Below, piece by piece: positions 42,407 through 50,588 of a stretch of DNA of 64,000 bases. Under the pieces are notes generated by a model. That model was not told the origin of the DNA. It did not search any database and was given only the letters and a program-made list of their open reading frames with translations. The translations under genes were made by a program, and so were the position numbers. Source of the stretch: Microbacterium sp. cf046 (GTDB lineage Bacteria > Actinomycetota > Actinomycetes > Actinomycetales > Microbacteriaceae); assembly GCF_900114345.1 (NCBI RefSeq), contig NZ_FOZJ01000003.1, forward strand, positions 868,001-932,000, given 5' to 3'. Every line of letters starts with the position of its first letter. Within the stretch, counting starts at the first letter, position 1.

Positions 42407-43441
42407 ATGCGTGCAACGCTCATCTATGAGGCCGGTGACGTGCACGTCGCCGATGTCCCCGATCCTTCGCTCCACGAACCCACCGATGCGATCGTGAGTA
42501 TCACGGCTTCGTGCATCTGCGGAAGCGATCTGCATCCGTACCGATCCAAGGACGCCTCGAGCGGGGTCGCCCGCATCGGTCACGAGTTCATCGGAATCGT
42601 CGAGGCCGTCGGCCGCGACGTCACGACGGTCTCGCAGGGGGATCTCGTCGTCGCGCCGTTCGCCTACTCGGATGGCACCTGCGAATTCTGCCGGAGCGGT
42701 CTCTACACGTCGTGCGTGCGCGGCGGATTCTGGGCGCGCGGTGGAGTCGATGGCGGTCAAGGCGAGGCGGTGCGCGTTCCATTCGCGGACGGCACACTAG
42801 TGAAGCTCGACGTTGAGCCGGATGACGAACTGATCCCGTCGCTGCTCACGCTCTCCGATGTGCTCGGCACCGGCCACTACGCCGCGGTGCGCGGCGGCGT
42901 GCGCGAGGGATCCACAGTGACGGTAATCGGTGACGGCGCGGTGGGTCTGCTCGCGGTGCTCGCCGCCAAGCGAATCGGCGCCGAACAGATCGTCCTGATG
43001 GGGCGCCACCAGTCCCGGACGAGCCTCGGCGTCGAGTTCGGCGCCACGGACGTGGTCACCGAGCGAGGCGTCGAGGGCGTGCAGCGCGTTCTTGAACTCA
43101 CCAGAGGGGGCTCCCAGATCGTCATCGAAGCGGTCGGCCACCTGCCAGCATACGAGCAGGCCTATGGGGTCGTCAGGCCCGGCGGGGTGATCAGCCGCGT
43201 CGGCGCACCACAGTACGACCACGCCTCGATTGGGTTCCCGAGCCTCTTCGGCAAGAACGCGACCCTGACCGGCGGGCCGGCTCCCGTCCGTGCCTACATC
43301 GAGGAGCTCCTCCCCGACATCCTCGAGGGTCGCATTCATCCCGGCCGCGTCTTCGACCGCACCCTCCCGCTCGAATCGGTGGCCGAAGGCTATCGGTCGA
43401 TGGACGCGCGTGAATCACTCAAAGTCCTTCTGACGGTGTGA
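42407..43441 (+). CDS. Zinc-dependent alcohol dehydrogenase (MDR family)
   Basis: A 344-residue MDR enzyme with CICGSDLHPYRSKDASSG, GHEFIGIVEAVG, structural-zinc loop GTCEFCRSGLYTSC (three Cys) and Rossmann VIGDGAVGLLAVLAAK. It closely parallels the enzyme at 35751, down to GRHxxRTxLGVEFGATDVV and the GGPAPxRAYIE region. It oxidises an alcohol with NAD(P)+. GAGGAG lies 7 bp before ATG 42407. It heads a plus-strand unit with an SDR and a cupin gene. Confidence 0.9.
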   Translation: MRATLIYEAGDVHVADVPDPSLHEPTDAIVSITASCICGSDLHPYRSKDASSGVARIGHEFIGIVEAVGRDVTTVSQGDLVVAPFAYSDGTCEFCRSGLYTSCVRGGFWARGGVDGGQGEAVRVPFADGTLVKLDVEPDDELIPSLLTLSDVLGTGHYAAVRGGVREGSTVTVIGDGAVGLLAVLAAKRIGAEQIVLMGRHQSRTSLGVEFGATDVVTERGVEGVQRVLELTRGGSQIVIEAVGHLPAYEQAYGVVRPGGVISRVGAPQYDHASIGFPSLFGKNATLTGGPAPVRAYIEELLPDILEGRIHPGRVFDRTLPLESVAEGYRSMDARESLKVLLTV

Positions 43442-43513
43442 CCGGCGACCGGTCCCTTCGTCCCAAACCCGACACCAACACTGCGAACATGGCCGCAGAC
43501 AGGAGTACAACCA

Positions 43514-44269
43514 ATGAAACTCACTGACAAGGTCGCCGTCGTCACCGGCGGCGGTTCCGGCATCGGCCGGGCGATCTCGCTCGCCTATGCCGCTGAAGGC
43601 GCAGACGTCGTCGTCGTCGATCAGAACCTCGAAGGTGCTGACGAAACCGTCGCCCGCATCGTTGCCGTCGGTCGACGCGGTGTCGCCATCCGCACTGACA
43701 TCTCCGACCCCGCGCAGATCACGGCGATGGTCGAGCGAGCTGCCGACGCGTTCGGCCACGTCGACATTCTCGTCAACGTCGCCGGGATCATGACGGCGGC
43801 GGCGCTGCTCGACACATCGCTGGAACAATGGGATCGCACCCTCAACACGAACCTCCGTGGCACCTTCCTCTGCCTGCAGGGCATCGGCCGCATCATGAAG
43901 GAGCAGGGTCACGGCAAGATCATCAACACGACCTCCATCCTCGGAACCCACGCACGGCCCAAGCGGGGGGCGTACGCCGCCTCGAAGGCCGGCATCATCC
44001 TGCTAACGCAGACGGCTGCCGTCGAGCTCGGCCCCGACGGCATCCAGGTCAACGCGATCGCTCCGGGATCGATCGAGACGCCGATGGTCATGACCGCGGC
44101 GGTGTCGGCCGAGGCGCAGGCGAAGAAGGCCGCGGCGATCCCGCTGCGGCGTCGGGGCGAGCCCGAGGACCTCACGGGAGCCGCCGTCTTCCTGGCATCG
44201 GCCGACTCCGACTACATCACCGGAGCGATCCTCACCATCGATGGCGGCATGACCGCCGGAATCGAGTAG
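43514..44269 (+). CDS. Short-chain dehydrogenase/reductase (classical SDR)
   Basis: A 251-residue classical SDR with nucleotide motif GGGSGIGRA, NVAG (NNAG equivalent), catalytic Ser in INTTSILG, and YAASK (Tyr-x-x-x-Lys). A GAILTIDGGMTAG C-terminus marks the FabG-like subgroup. It oxidises or reduces a hydroxyl/keto pair with NAD(P). GGAG precedes the ATG by 8 bp. Middle gene of the ADH-SDR-cupin unit. Confidence 0.92.
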   Translation: MKLTDKVAVVTGGGSGIGRAISLAYAAEGADVVVVDQNLEGADETVARIVAVGRRGVAIRTDISDPAQITAMVERAADAFGHVDILVNVAGIMTAAALLDTSLEQWDRTLNTNLRGTFLCLQGIGRIMKEQGHGKIINTTSILGTHARPKRGAYAASKAGIILLTQTAAVELGPDGIQVNAIAPGSIETPMVMTAAVSAEAQAKKAAAIPLRRRGEPEDLTGAAVFLASADSDYITGAILTIDGGMTAGIE

Positions 44270-44275
44270 GCCGCC

Positions 44276-44689
44276 ATGTCGCACACGCGAATCGTCGTCT
44301 CGAGCTCCCAGTCCACGACGCCCTCCGAGCGTGCGACGGGCACCTTCACCGGTGAGGCGTGGAGGGATGGCATCCTCGGACGTCAGGACGGCATGTCCGT
44401 TGCCGACGTGCACTTCTCGCCGTGCGCGCGGACTAACTGGCACACGCACGAGGGCGGACAGCTCCTCTTCATCCGGTCGGGCGAAGGTTACGTCGGCGAC
44501 CAGCACGGGGGATCTCGTGTCGTGGCCGGCGATGTCGTCTGGACGCCCCCCGGGGTGCGTCACTGGCACGGCGCGGCGGCCGACCGCTGCATGCTCCACA
44601 CCGCCGTGTCCCTCCTCGGCGTGGAGTGGTCCGACCCGGTGTCCGACGCCGAGTACACGCAGGGCATCGAGGGTTCGACGACTCCCTGA
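44276..44689 (+). CDS. Cupin-domain protein (mandelonitrile-lyase-like)
   Basis: A 137-residue cupin. Motif 1 is NWHTHEGGQLLFIRSGEG and motif 2 is WTPPGVRHWHGAA, with the metal ligands in place. The C-terminus ends VEWSDPVSDAEYTQGI, a pattern shared with small cupins next to dehydrogenase genes. It is paralogous to the 37824 cupin (TWKEHITDDEY end). It begins 6 bp after the SDR stop. Function unknown; metal binding is likely. Confidence 0.85.
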   Translation: MSHTRIVVSSSQSTTPSERATGTFTGEAWRDGILGRQDGMSVADVHFSPCARTNWHTHEGGQLLFIRSGEGYVGDQHGGSRVVAGDVVWTPPGVRHWHGAAADRCMLHTAVSLLGVEWSDPVSDAEYTQGIEGSTTP

Positions 44690-44716
44690 GTCGACAGTCT
44701 CCAAACAGAAGGAGAG

Positions 44717-44746
44717 GTGGCGGGCCGCGAGAACGCGGCCCGCCAC
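44717..44746. terminator. Bidirectional terminator hairpin
   Basis: A perfect 13-bp GC-rich stem, GTGGCGGGCCGCG at 44717-44729 and its complement at 44734-44746, closes an AGAA loop. It is flanked by AGAAGGAGA on the left and TTCTCTTGTT on the right, so it gives a short T-rich tract in either direction. It lies between the convergent cupin (ends 44689) and MFS (ends 44767) genes. Confidence 0.88.
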
Positions 44747-44766
44747 TTCTCTTGTTCGCGGGTCTG

Positions 44767-46134
44767 TCACAGACGAGCGGTATCGCTTACCCGAGCTGTC
44801 TTCATCGCCGGCGTCCGGCCGAGTTCGGCGACGGGGGTCTTGTATGTCTCACGCATAAACGATGCGGAGGTGATCGCGATCGCCGCGACTACCGTGGCGA
44901 AGAGGGCGACGGGGAGCCAGTTCGTGAGTGTGGGTCCAGCCAGAGAGGTCGCGAGCAGCGGGCCGAGGCCCGCGATCGCGAAACCGAACTGGGATCCTAC
45001 GGCGATGCCGGAAACGCGGACGCGGGTGTCGAACTGCTCGCCCCACAGTGCGGAGGCCGCGCCGAGGTAGGCGCTGAAGAACACGGACATGAGGAGGATG
45101 CCGAACACCCAGATGAGGGTGACGTTAGCCTCGCCGATCGCCCAGAGGAACGGCCACGTGAGTAGCGCGCCCCCCGACACCGCGGCGATGTACACGGGCT
45201 TGCGTCCGACACGGTCGGCCAGCGCTCCGAAGAGGGGCACCGTGAACATCGAGATCGAGTACGACACGATGGCGAGCCAGAGGAAGATGCTGCGGTCGAG
45301 GCCCACTCCCGTGACTCCGAACGCGAGCGCGAACTGACCGAAGAGCATGATCAGGATGATCGCAAGGGCGGCGAGCGCGACGCGGATGACGTCTACGCGG
45401 TACGGACCGAACAGAAGGCCGAGCGGGCGCGGTCGGGCGCCCCCGGCAGTCTCAGCGGAGCGGGCGGCGATGAAAGCCGGGGGATCGGTCAGCTTGCGAC
45501 GAATGACCCATCCCGCGAGGAGCAGCACGGCGCTGAAGAGGAACGGGAGCCGCCAGCCCCAACTGAAGAGCGCTTCATCGGGAAGCAATGCAACTAGAAG
45601 GAACGCGGTGCTCGCCAGGACATTGCCGGCCTGACTGCCCGACAGTGTGAAGCTGCTCGAGAAGGCACGACGGTGCTCGCGTGCGTGCTCGAGCGTCGTT
45701 GTGCTGGCGCTCGCATGCTCTCCCGACAGGGCCAATCCCTGCATGACACGGATGAGGACGAGGAGGATCGGTGCGAGGACTCCCACCTGCTCGTAGGTGG
45801 GCAGGATTCCGATAGCGAACGTGCAGATCCCCATCCCAAAGAGCGTGAACAGGAGCACAGCCTTGCGCCCGATGGTGTCGCCGAGGTGGCCCATCAGGAG
45901 CGCGCCCAGCGGACGGATCAGGTAGGCGACGGCGAAGGTCGCCATCGAGGCGATCGTCCCGACCACAGGATCTTCGGTCGGGAAGAACACGGTCGGGAAG
46001 ACCAGCGCCGCCGCGGTGCCGTAGATGAAGAAGTCGTAGTACTCCAGGGCGCTTCCGACGAACCCCGAGACGATCGCTCGTCGTGGCGTCTTGACGACCT
46101 GCGGTGGATTGGACGCATTACTTGTGGTGGACAA
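44767..46134 (-). CDS. MFS transporter, metabolite:H+ symporter (MHS) family
   Basis: A 455-residue 12-TM permease. The MHS signature at the N-terminus is GSALEYYDFFIYGTAAALVF, followed by GHLGDTIGRKAVLLFTLFGM and ALSGEHASASTTTLEH. MHS members import organic acids such as alpha-ketoglutarate, shikimate or aromatic acids. In this island it is the likely importer of the substrate or of an acid intermediate. It starts about 45 bp from the paired palindromes at 46177-46214. Confidence 0.9.
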   Translation of the reverse strand: MSTTSNASNPPQVVKTPRRAIVSGFVGSALEYYDFFIYGTAAALVFPTVFFPTEDPVVGTIASMATFAVAYLIRPLGALLMGHLGDTIGRKAVLLFTLFGMGICTFAIGILPTYEQVGVLAPILLVLIRVMQGLALSGEHASASTTTLEHAREHRRAFSSSFTLSGSQAGNVLASTAFLLVALLPDEALFSWGWRLPFLFSAVLLLAGWVIRRKLTDPPAFIAARSAETAGGARPRPLGLLFGPYRVDVIRVALAALAIILIMLFGQFALAFGVTGVGLDRSIFLWLAIVSYSISMFTVPLFGALADRVGRKPVYIAAVSGGALLTWPFLWAIGEANVTLIWVFGILLMSVFFSAYLGAASALWGEQFDTRVRVSGIAVGSQFGFAIAGLGPLLATSLAGPTLTNWLPVALFATVVAAIAITSASFMRETYKTPVAELGRTPAMKTARVSDTARL

Positions 46135-46176
46135 CAGTGTCTCCCTCGGTCAGCCCCGCAGCAGAGGATTACGGGG

Positions 46177-46214
46177 CGTTCGTATATACGACAGCAGTAT
46201 CGCATATCTGACTC
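46177..46214. promoter_or_regulatory. Paired palindromic operator (site c)
   Basis: CGTTCGTATATACGACAG at 46177-46194 is a near-perfect copy of the island palindrome. A degenerate copy (GTATCGCATATCTGACTC) begins 20 bp later at 46197. The pair lies 43 bp upstream of the MHS transporter start on the minus strand. The remainder of 46135-46359 holds no gene that I can support. Confidence 0.75.
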
Positions 46215-46359
46215 TTGATCCATAGTAGGGGCACACCGAAGTTTGCGGAACCCCTGATTGCAGATGGGTTTTCGCGTGCGCTGAAAGGAATCGATGTCGT
46301 GGCGCGCGAAAGTCGGCGACCAGCACGCCCCGTGCTTGATCGCCGACTTCTGCGGACGA

Positions 46360-47286
46360 CTACGCTCGCGCTTCGAGCAGGATGCTCTCTCCGTGGTCGT
46401 GCGACGTGGCACAGTGATGCGGTCGGGCGACCGGCGGCAGCGACTCGGAGCCCGGGCTCTTGCGAGAGCGGGGCCGGGCGGGCAGCTCGACGGGTCGAGT
46501 CAGATCGACGCAGTTCGGCGCGATAGTCGCGAAGCGTGTCATGACGGCGGGGTCGTGTCCGGCGACCATGTACGTCTTCGGATCGCGGTCCATCTCGCGC
46601 AGGGTGTCATAGGCGCCATACATCTCGCGGATGTCCGCGAAGTTGTAGAAGGGGCGGTCGAAATCGAGCTCGTCGTAGAAGTGCACCGCGTCGCACGCCA
46701 GCAGCACCGTGCCGTTGGGGCTCGAGACCTCGACAATGCTCTGGCCGGGCGTGTGACCGCCTACGCGAGTGACGACGATTCCGGGCGCCGTGACCTCGCC
46801 GTCCTCGAACAGCGTGAGGCGCCCTTCGTCGCGCAGGCGGGTCAATTGCTGCACTTCCCACGGCTCGGCCGCGAAGGCGATCGCCGTGCGGCCCCCATAC
46901 GGGCCGGTCCAGAAGTCGAGTTCTGCACCGGCCATGCTGAAGGTGGCGTTCTCGAAGAGACCGACATTGCCGATGTGGTCGTAGTGCATGTGCGACAGGA
47001 TGACGTGGTCGACGTCGGCGGGCGTGACCCCGAGACTCGCCAGGAGGTCCACCGGATCAGCGTCCTGGAGGCGTCCCTTCGCCTCGCCGCGCTCGCGGTC
47101 GTATCCGCAGTCGACGAGGATCGTGCGGTCGGAGTTGCGGATCAGCCAGAAGAAGCAGTCCAGCTGGAAGTAGTCATCTGGGACCTTATAGAGATCATGA
47201 CGGAAGTAGAGTTCGCTCTTCTTCCGGTCCAGCCATGAGGCGTAGCGCAATGCATAGACCTCGTACTCAGCGTCGTTGCTCGACAT
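46360..47286 (-). CDS. Metallo-beta-lactamase-fold lactonase (AHL-lactonase-like)
   Basis: A 308-residue protein, paralog of the 41107 enzyme. Motifs are SHMHYDHIGN (HxHxDH), GGHTPGQS, CDAVHF and VAGHDP, with an N-terminal EVYALRYASW...VDCGY. After NCVDLTRPVEL, where its paralog stops, it carries about 40 extra Pro/Arg/Ser/His-rich residues (ARPRSRKSPGSE...), suggesting loss of the original stop. It probably opens a lactone of the pathway. Divergent from the SDR at 47447, with operator d between them. Confidence 0.88.
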   Translation of the reverse strand: MSSNDAEYEVYALRYASWLDRKKSELYFRHDLYKVPDDYFQLDCFFWLIRNSDRTILVDCGYDRERGEAKGRLQDADPVDLLASLGVTPADVDHVILSHMHYDHIGNVGLFENATFSMAGAELDFWTGPYGGRTAIAFAAEPWEVQQLTRLRDEGRLTLFEDGEVTAPGIVVTRVGGHTPGQSIVEVSSPNGTVLLACDAVHFYDELDFDRPFYNFADIREMYGAYDTLREMDRDPKTYMVAGHDPAVMTRFATIAPNCVDLTRPVELPARPRSRKSPGSESLPPVARPHHCATSHDHGESILLEARA

Positions 47287-47306
47287 TCAATCCTCCAACC
47301 GCACTT

Positions 47307-47344
47307 CGTTCGGAAATGCGAACACTACTTCGTGATTGTGATTG
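47307..47344. promoter_or_regulatory. Paired palindromic operator (site d)
   Basis: CGTTCGGAAATGCGAACA at 47307-47324 and ACTTCGTGATTGTGATTG at 47327-47344 are the two island palindromes with starts 20 bp apart. They lie between the divergent lactonase (47286) and SDR (47447) genes and could control both. Confidence 0.72.
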
Positions 47345-47446
47345 GTGCGTCTTTGAAGGTACGCTCTGGCTGTCGTGAAGTCAATTCTCGCGCGTTGCTC
47401 TTCAGGCGTCATCCGGTCGCTCGATCGGATAGGGATCGGAGAAATC

Positions 47447-48199
47447 GTGGAGAAGGATTACTCAGACACCTGCGTGCTGGTGACCGGTGCGAGCGTCGGC
47501 ATCGGACGCGAGACCGCGAAGCGCTTCGCGGCTCGGGGTGCGAGGGTCGCGATCGTCGCACGCCGCGCTGAGCTGCTGGACTCGCTCGCGAATGAGATCG
47601 TCGACGACGGCGGCTCGTCGCCTCTCACGATCACGGCGGACCTGGCAGCACCCGAGTCTGCGCCCGCAGTGCGTGAGGCGATCGACGCGGAGTTCGCCAG
47701 GCTCGACGTGCTCGTGAACAACGCGGGGGGCGCCGATCGGCCGGGCGTGGCCCTCACCGACGAGGTGTGGACCGAGCGCTTCGACATCAACTTCCACGCC
47801 AAGCGCCGGCTGACCGCCGCACTCGAGCCCCTCCTTTTCGACAGCCCGCGCGGCCGCGTGATCAACCTCGCCGGAATCCTCGAGCCGCAGGTCGTCTCGG
47901 CTTCGCAGGCGGCGGTCGCGGCATGCATCCTGTGGTCGAAGGCCTACTCGCGATCCGTCGCCGCTCGGGGGATGACGGTCAACTGCGTCGCGCCCGGCCG
48001 AGTGGAAAGCGAGCAGATCGCGAAGCTCTTCCCGGATGCCGACTCGCGCGCGCAGTTCATCGAGAAGGACATCCCTGCGGGCGCCTTCGGCGCTCCAGAG
48101 GATGTCGCGGAGCTTATCGTCTTCCTCGCGTCTGAAGGCGCCGGCTACATCACGGGCCAGGTGATCGCCGTCGACGGGGGGATGAGCCGGAGCGTGTGA
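47447..48199 (+). CDS. SDR-fold protein lacking the catalytic Tyr-Lys pair
   Basis: A 250-residue SDR with a good nucleotide site (VTGASVGIGRE), LVNNAGG and the end GYITGQVIAVDGGM. Where YxASK is expected it reads VVSASQAAV, so both the catalytic Tyr and Lys are replaced (Val, Gln), and the Ser position reads NLAG. It may be a non-oxidoreductase SDR or a binding subunit. GTG 47447 with GGAG 7 bp upstream gives the standard SDR length; GTG 47375 is the longer alternative. Confidence 0.82.
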   Translation: MEKDYSDTCVLVTGASVGIGRETAKRFAARGARVAIVARRAELLDSLANEIVDDGGSSPLTITADLAAPESAPAVREAIDAEFARLDVLVNNAGGADRPGVALTDEVWTERFDINFHAKRRLTAALEPLLFDSPRGRVINLAGILEPQVVSASQAAVAACILWSKAYSRSVAARGMTVNCVAPGRVESEQIAKLFPDADSRAQFIEKDIPAGAFGAPEDVAELIVFLASEGAGYITGQVIAVDGGMSRSV

Positions 48200-48235
48200 C
48201 TCGCCGGCACGAGGGCCGACGGGTCATTGCTGTGC

Positions 48236-49423
48236 TCAGACGGTGTTCATGGCTCGCAGCTGCTCGACCTCGGTCGCCGACATCCCGAGCTCGTTCAGGA
48301 GCACGTCATCGGTGTCTCGACCCAGTCGACCCGCGCGCCGAGGCTCTTCGATCGGCGAGTCCGACAGGAACAGGGGGCTCCCGAGCGTCATGAACGAGCC
48401 GAGGTCATCGGTCACGGTGCGCAGGACGCGTCGCTCCCGGACGTGCGGATCCTCAAGCAACTCGGCGAGGGTGACGACAGCCGCGCACGGGATCTTCCTC
48501 GCTACGAGCGCCTGTTCGATCTCGGCCTTGGGTAGAGTGCTCGCCCAGCGTCCGACGATGTCGTCGACGGCATCGACGTTGGCGCATCGCGCGTGCATGT
48601 CGGCGAAGCGCTCATCCTGAGTCGCCGGGTCGTTCATGAGAGCGCAGAGCCGCTCCCAATGGGCGTCGGTCGGGCAGAGGATCGTGACCCAGCCGTCGGC
48701 CGCGGCGTAGGCGTTGTACGGAACGACAGCGTTGCCCCCGTGCCGATTTCCCGTGCGCTCCGGCACGGCGCCCTGAGTGCTGAGCAGTCCCGCGATGTTC
48801 GACGTCAGGGCCGGCAGGATCGCATCCTGCAGGGCCACCTCGACGTGCTGTCCGCGGCCGGTGGTTCCACGCTGCACCAGCGCGGCGAGCACTCCAGCGG
48901 CCAGGTGCGAGCCGCCCATGAAGTCCACGACGGATGGGCCCGTGCGCACCGGGGGGCCGGTGTCGAATCCCGTCGTGCTCATGACGGCCGTCTTCGCCTG
49001 GATCGTGAGGTCCATGGCGGACTGCCCGGCGTAGGGGCCGAACGAACCGAAGCCCGTTCCGGATGCCATGATCAGGCGGGGATTGAGTGCACTCAGGTCG
49101 TCGTAGCCGAGGCCGAACCGCTCCATCGCGCCGGGCGAGAGGTTCTGAACCAGCACATCCCCCCAGACGGCGAGTCTGCGAAGGACGTCTTGACCGGACT
49201 CGTGCTTGAGATCCAGGCGGATCGTGCGCTTTCCCGAGTTCAGGAACGCGAACTGCAGGGGCTCTCCGTCTGCGTCCGTGGTGGGAAGCCGGCGGTAGGG
49301 ATCACCGTACGGCGACTCGATCTTGATGACGTCCGCGCCGAGTCTGGCCAGCAGCATGGCGCAGTACGGTGCGAGGTAGAACTGGCCGAGGTCGATGACC
49401 TTCACACCGCTCAGCGCGCCCAT
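48236..49423 (-). CDS. Family III CoA-transferase (CaiB/BaiF type)
   Basis: A 395-residue protein of normal family length. N-terminal GVKVIDLGQFYLAPYCAMLLARLGADVIKIE (landmark, first ~35 residues), VQNLSPGAMERFGLGYDDLS, and the catalytic Asp in SVVDFMGGSHLAAG. It transfers CoA from one acyl-CoA to a carboxylic acid. It gives the pathway a second activation route besides the AMP-forming ligase. Preceded by operator e about 130 bp upstream. Confidence 0.92.
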   Translation of the reverse strand: MGALSGVKVIDLGQFYLAPYCAMLLARLGADVIKIESPYGDPYRRLPTTDADGEPLQFAFLNSGKRTIRLDLKHESGQDVLRRLAVWGDVLVQNLSPGAMERFGLGYDDLSALNPRLIMASGTGFGSFGPYAGQSAMDLTIQAKTAVMSTTGFDTGPPVRTGPSVVDFMGGSHLAAGVLAALVQRGTTGRGQHVEVALQDAILPALTSNIAGLLSTQGAVPERTGNRHGGNAVVPYNAYAAADGWVTILCPTDAHWERLCALMNDPATQDERFADMHARCANVDAVDDIVGRWASTLPKAEIEQALVARKIPCAAVVTLAELLEDPHVRERRVLRTVTDDLGSFMTLGSPLFLSDSPIEEPRRAGRLGRDTDDVLLNELGMSATEVEQLRAMNTV

Positions 49424-49535
49424 GTCGACCTCGATTCACCGCGCGGTTCGTGGTGGAGGCCGCGGGCGAGTCGTGTGTCAGACGCCGACGTCACGAGTGG
49501 TCGCCGTGCGACTGTGCAGCGGCTCGATGAGCTCA

Positions 49536-50588
49536 TCATTGTGACCCATTTCGATCGATATTACGAATGGTAGTTCGGAAAGGCGACGCCGTGAGTGTGT
49601 GGGAGCCGTGAGTGACGAAGCGCTGATAGAGGGCGGTTTGGGCGAGTGCGGACTGCATGACGGCGCCCGTGAGGTTCTCCCACCCAGGTCCCCATGTGAG
49701 GTTGCTCGCCACCTCCCAAGTCGTGGCCGCGGGATCGGCATCCAGCTCCCGCCTGACCTCATGGGCCCGATCGAGGACATGGTCTCGTGCGGTCAGCCGT
49801 CGTGGGCCGAGGGGGCCGAAGCAATAGCCGTGCCCGGGTCCGACCTCCCACTCGTCGAAGTCGGCGAGCGCAGCCAACGAGGCGAGGTAGTCGGCCACTG
49901 CCGTAGCACCTCCCGTCCCATCCCGTCCGATGGGGGCGTTGATGTGGGGGAGCAGGTGGTCGCCGGTGAGGACGATCTGCTCGTCTTCGATGAGGAAGCA
50001 CACGCTCCCACTCGTGTGGCCGGGGGTCGCGATGACGGTGACCGAATGCCCGTCGACGACGATCCGCGATCCGTCGCCGAGCGAGGTCAGCTCATGCGGC
50101 AACCGCGTTGTCGATCGCCGCAGTCGAGTCGGTCGCAGACGCTCTTTCGCCCATCCGGGTGCACCCCACTTCTCTGCGAGGTCGTCGGTCAGCTCCGAAT
50201 AGCGGGAGTCGGCAGAGCCTGAGCGCAGATCGTCGAGGTCGGCGGGGTGCAGCGCGAGCGGTACGCCGCTGAGCTCGCAGAGCCACGCGGCAAGCCCGAG
50301 GTGATCGTGGTGCAGATGCGTCGACGACACCGAGCGCACGCCCGTCGGAGTGACCCCCAGCGTCTCGAGCGCGTCGATCATCAACCCGCGATTGCGCGGA
50401 CTGTCAGAGCCGGGATCGATGACGTGAACCCCTCCGTCGTTCCCGCGCAGGAGGTAGGCGTTCGATGTCGGCACGCCGTTGCCGTAGGGGATGGCCAAGC
50501 ACCATACCCAGTCCCGCAGGCGGTACAGGCCGGTATCGACTCCTTGCGTCGTGTCGGCCAGCTGAGCCGGAATCATGGCCGAGATCAT
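49536..50588 (-). CDS. Metallo-beta-lactamase-fold hydrolase
   Basis: A 350-residue MBL-fold enzyme, different in type from the two lactonases. Motifs are STHLHHDHLG (HxHxDH), ATPGHTSGS, TGDHLLP and GPGHGY. The C-terminal ~90 residues form a helical extension (DHVLDRAHEVRRELDADP), as in LACTB2/thioesterase-like members. It might hydrolyse a CoA thioester or lactone. The ATG overlaps the FadJ-like stop (ATGA). Its last codons overlap operator e. Confidence 0.85.
   Translation of the reverse strand: MISAMIPAQLADTTQGVDTGLYRLRDWVWCLAIPYGNGVPTSNAYLLRGNDGGVHVIDPGSDSPRNRGLMIDALETLGVTPTGVRSVSSTHLHHDHLGLAAWLCELSGVPLALHPADLDDLRSGSADSRYSELTDDLAEKWGAPGWAKERLRPTRLRRSTTRLPHELTSLGDGSRIVVDGHSVTVIATPGHTSGSVCFLIEDEQIVLTGDHLLPHINAPIGRDGTGGATAVADYLASLAALADFDEWEVGPGHGYCFGPLGPRRLTARDHVLDRAHEVRRELDADPAATTWEVASNLTWGPGWENLTGAVMQSALAQTALYQRFVTHGSHTLTASPFRTTIRNIDRNGSQ
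49552..49589. promoter_or_regulatory. Paired palindromic operator (site e), inside the 3' end of a gene
   Basis: CGATCGATATTACGAATG at 49552-49569 and AGTTCGGAAAGGCGACGC at 49572-49589 form a pair with 20-bp spacing. They overlap the last codons of the MBL-fold gene and lie about 130 bp upstream of the CoA-transferase start, which is their likely target. Confidence 0.65.

Noticed and set aside
41107..47286. Calling the MBL enzymes dedicated quorum-quenching lactonases
   Set aside because: The family resemblance is real, but no LuxI/LuxR-type genes are present and all neighbours are catabolic, so a signalling role is not supported.
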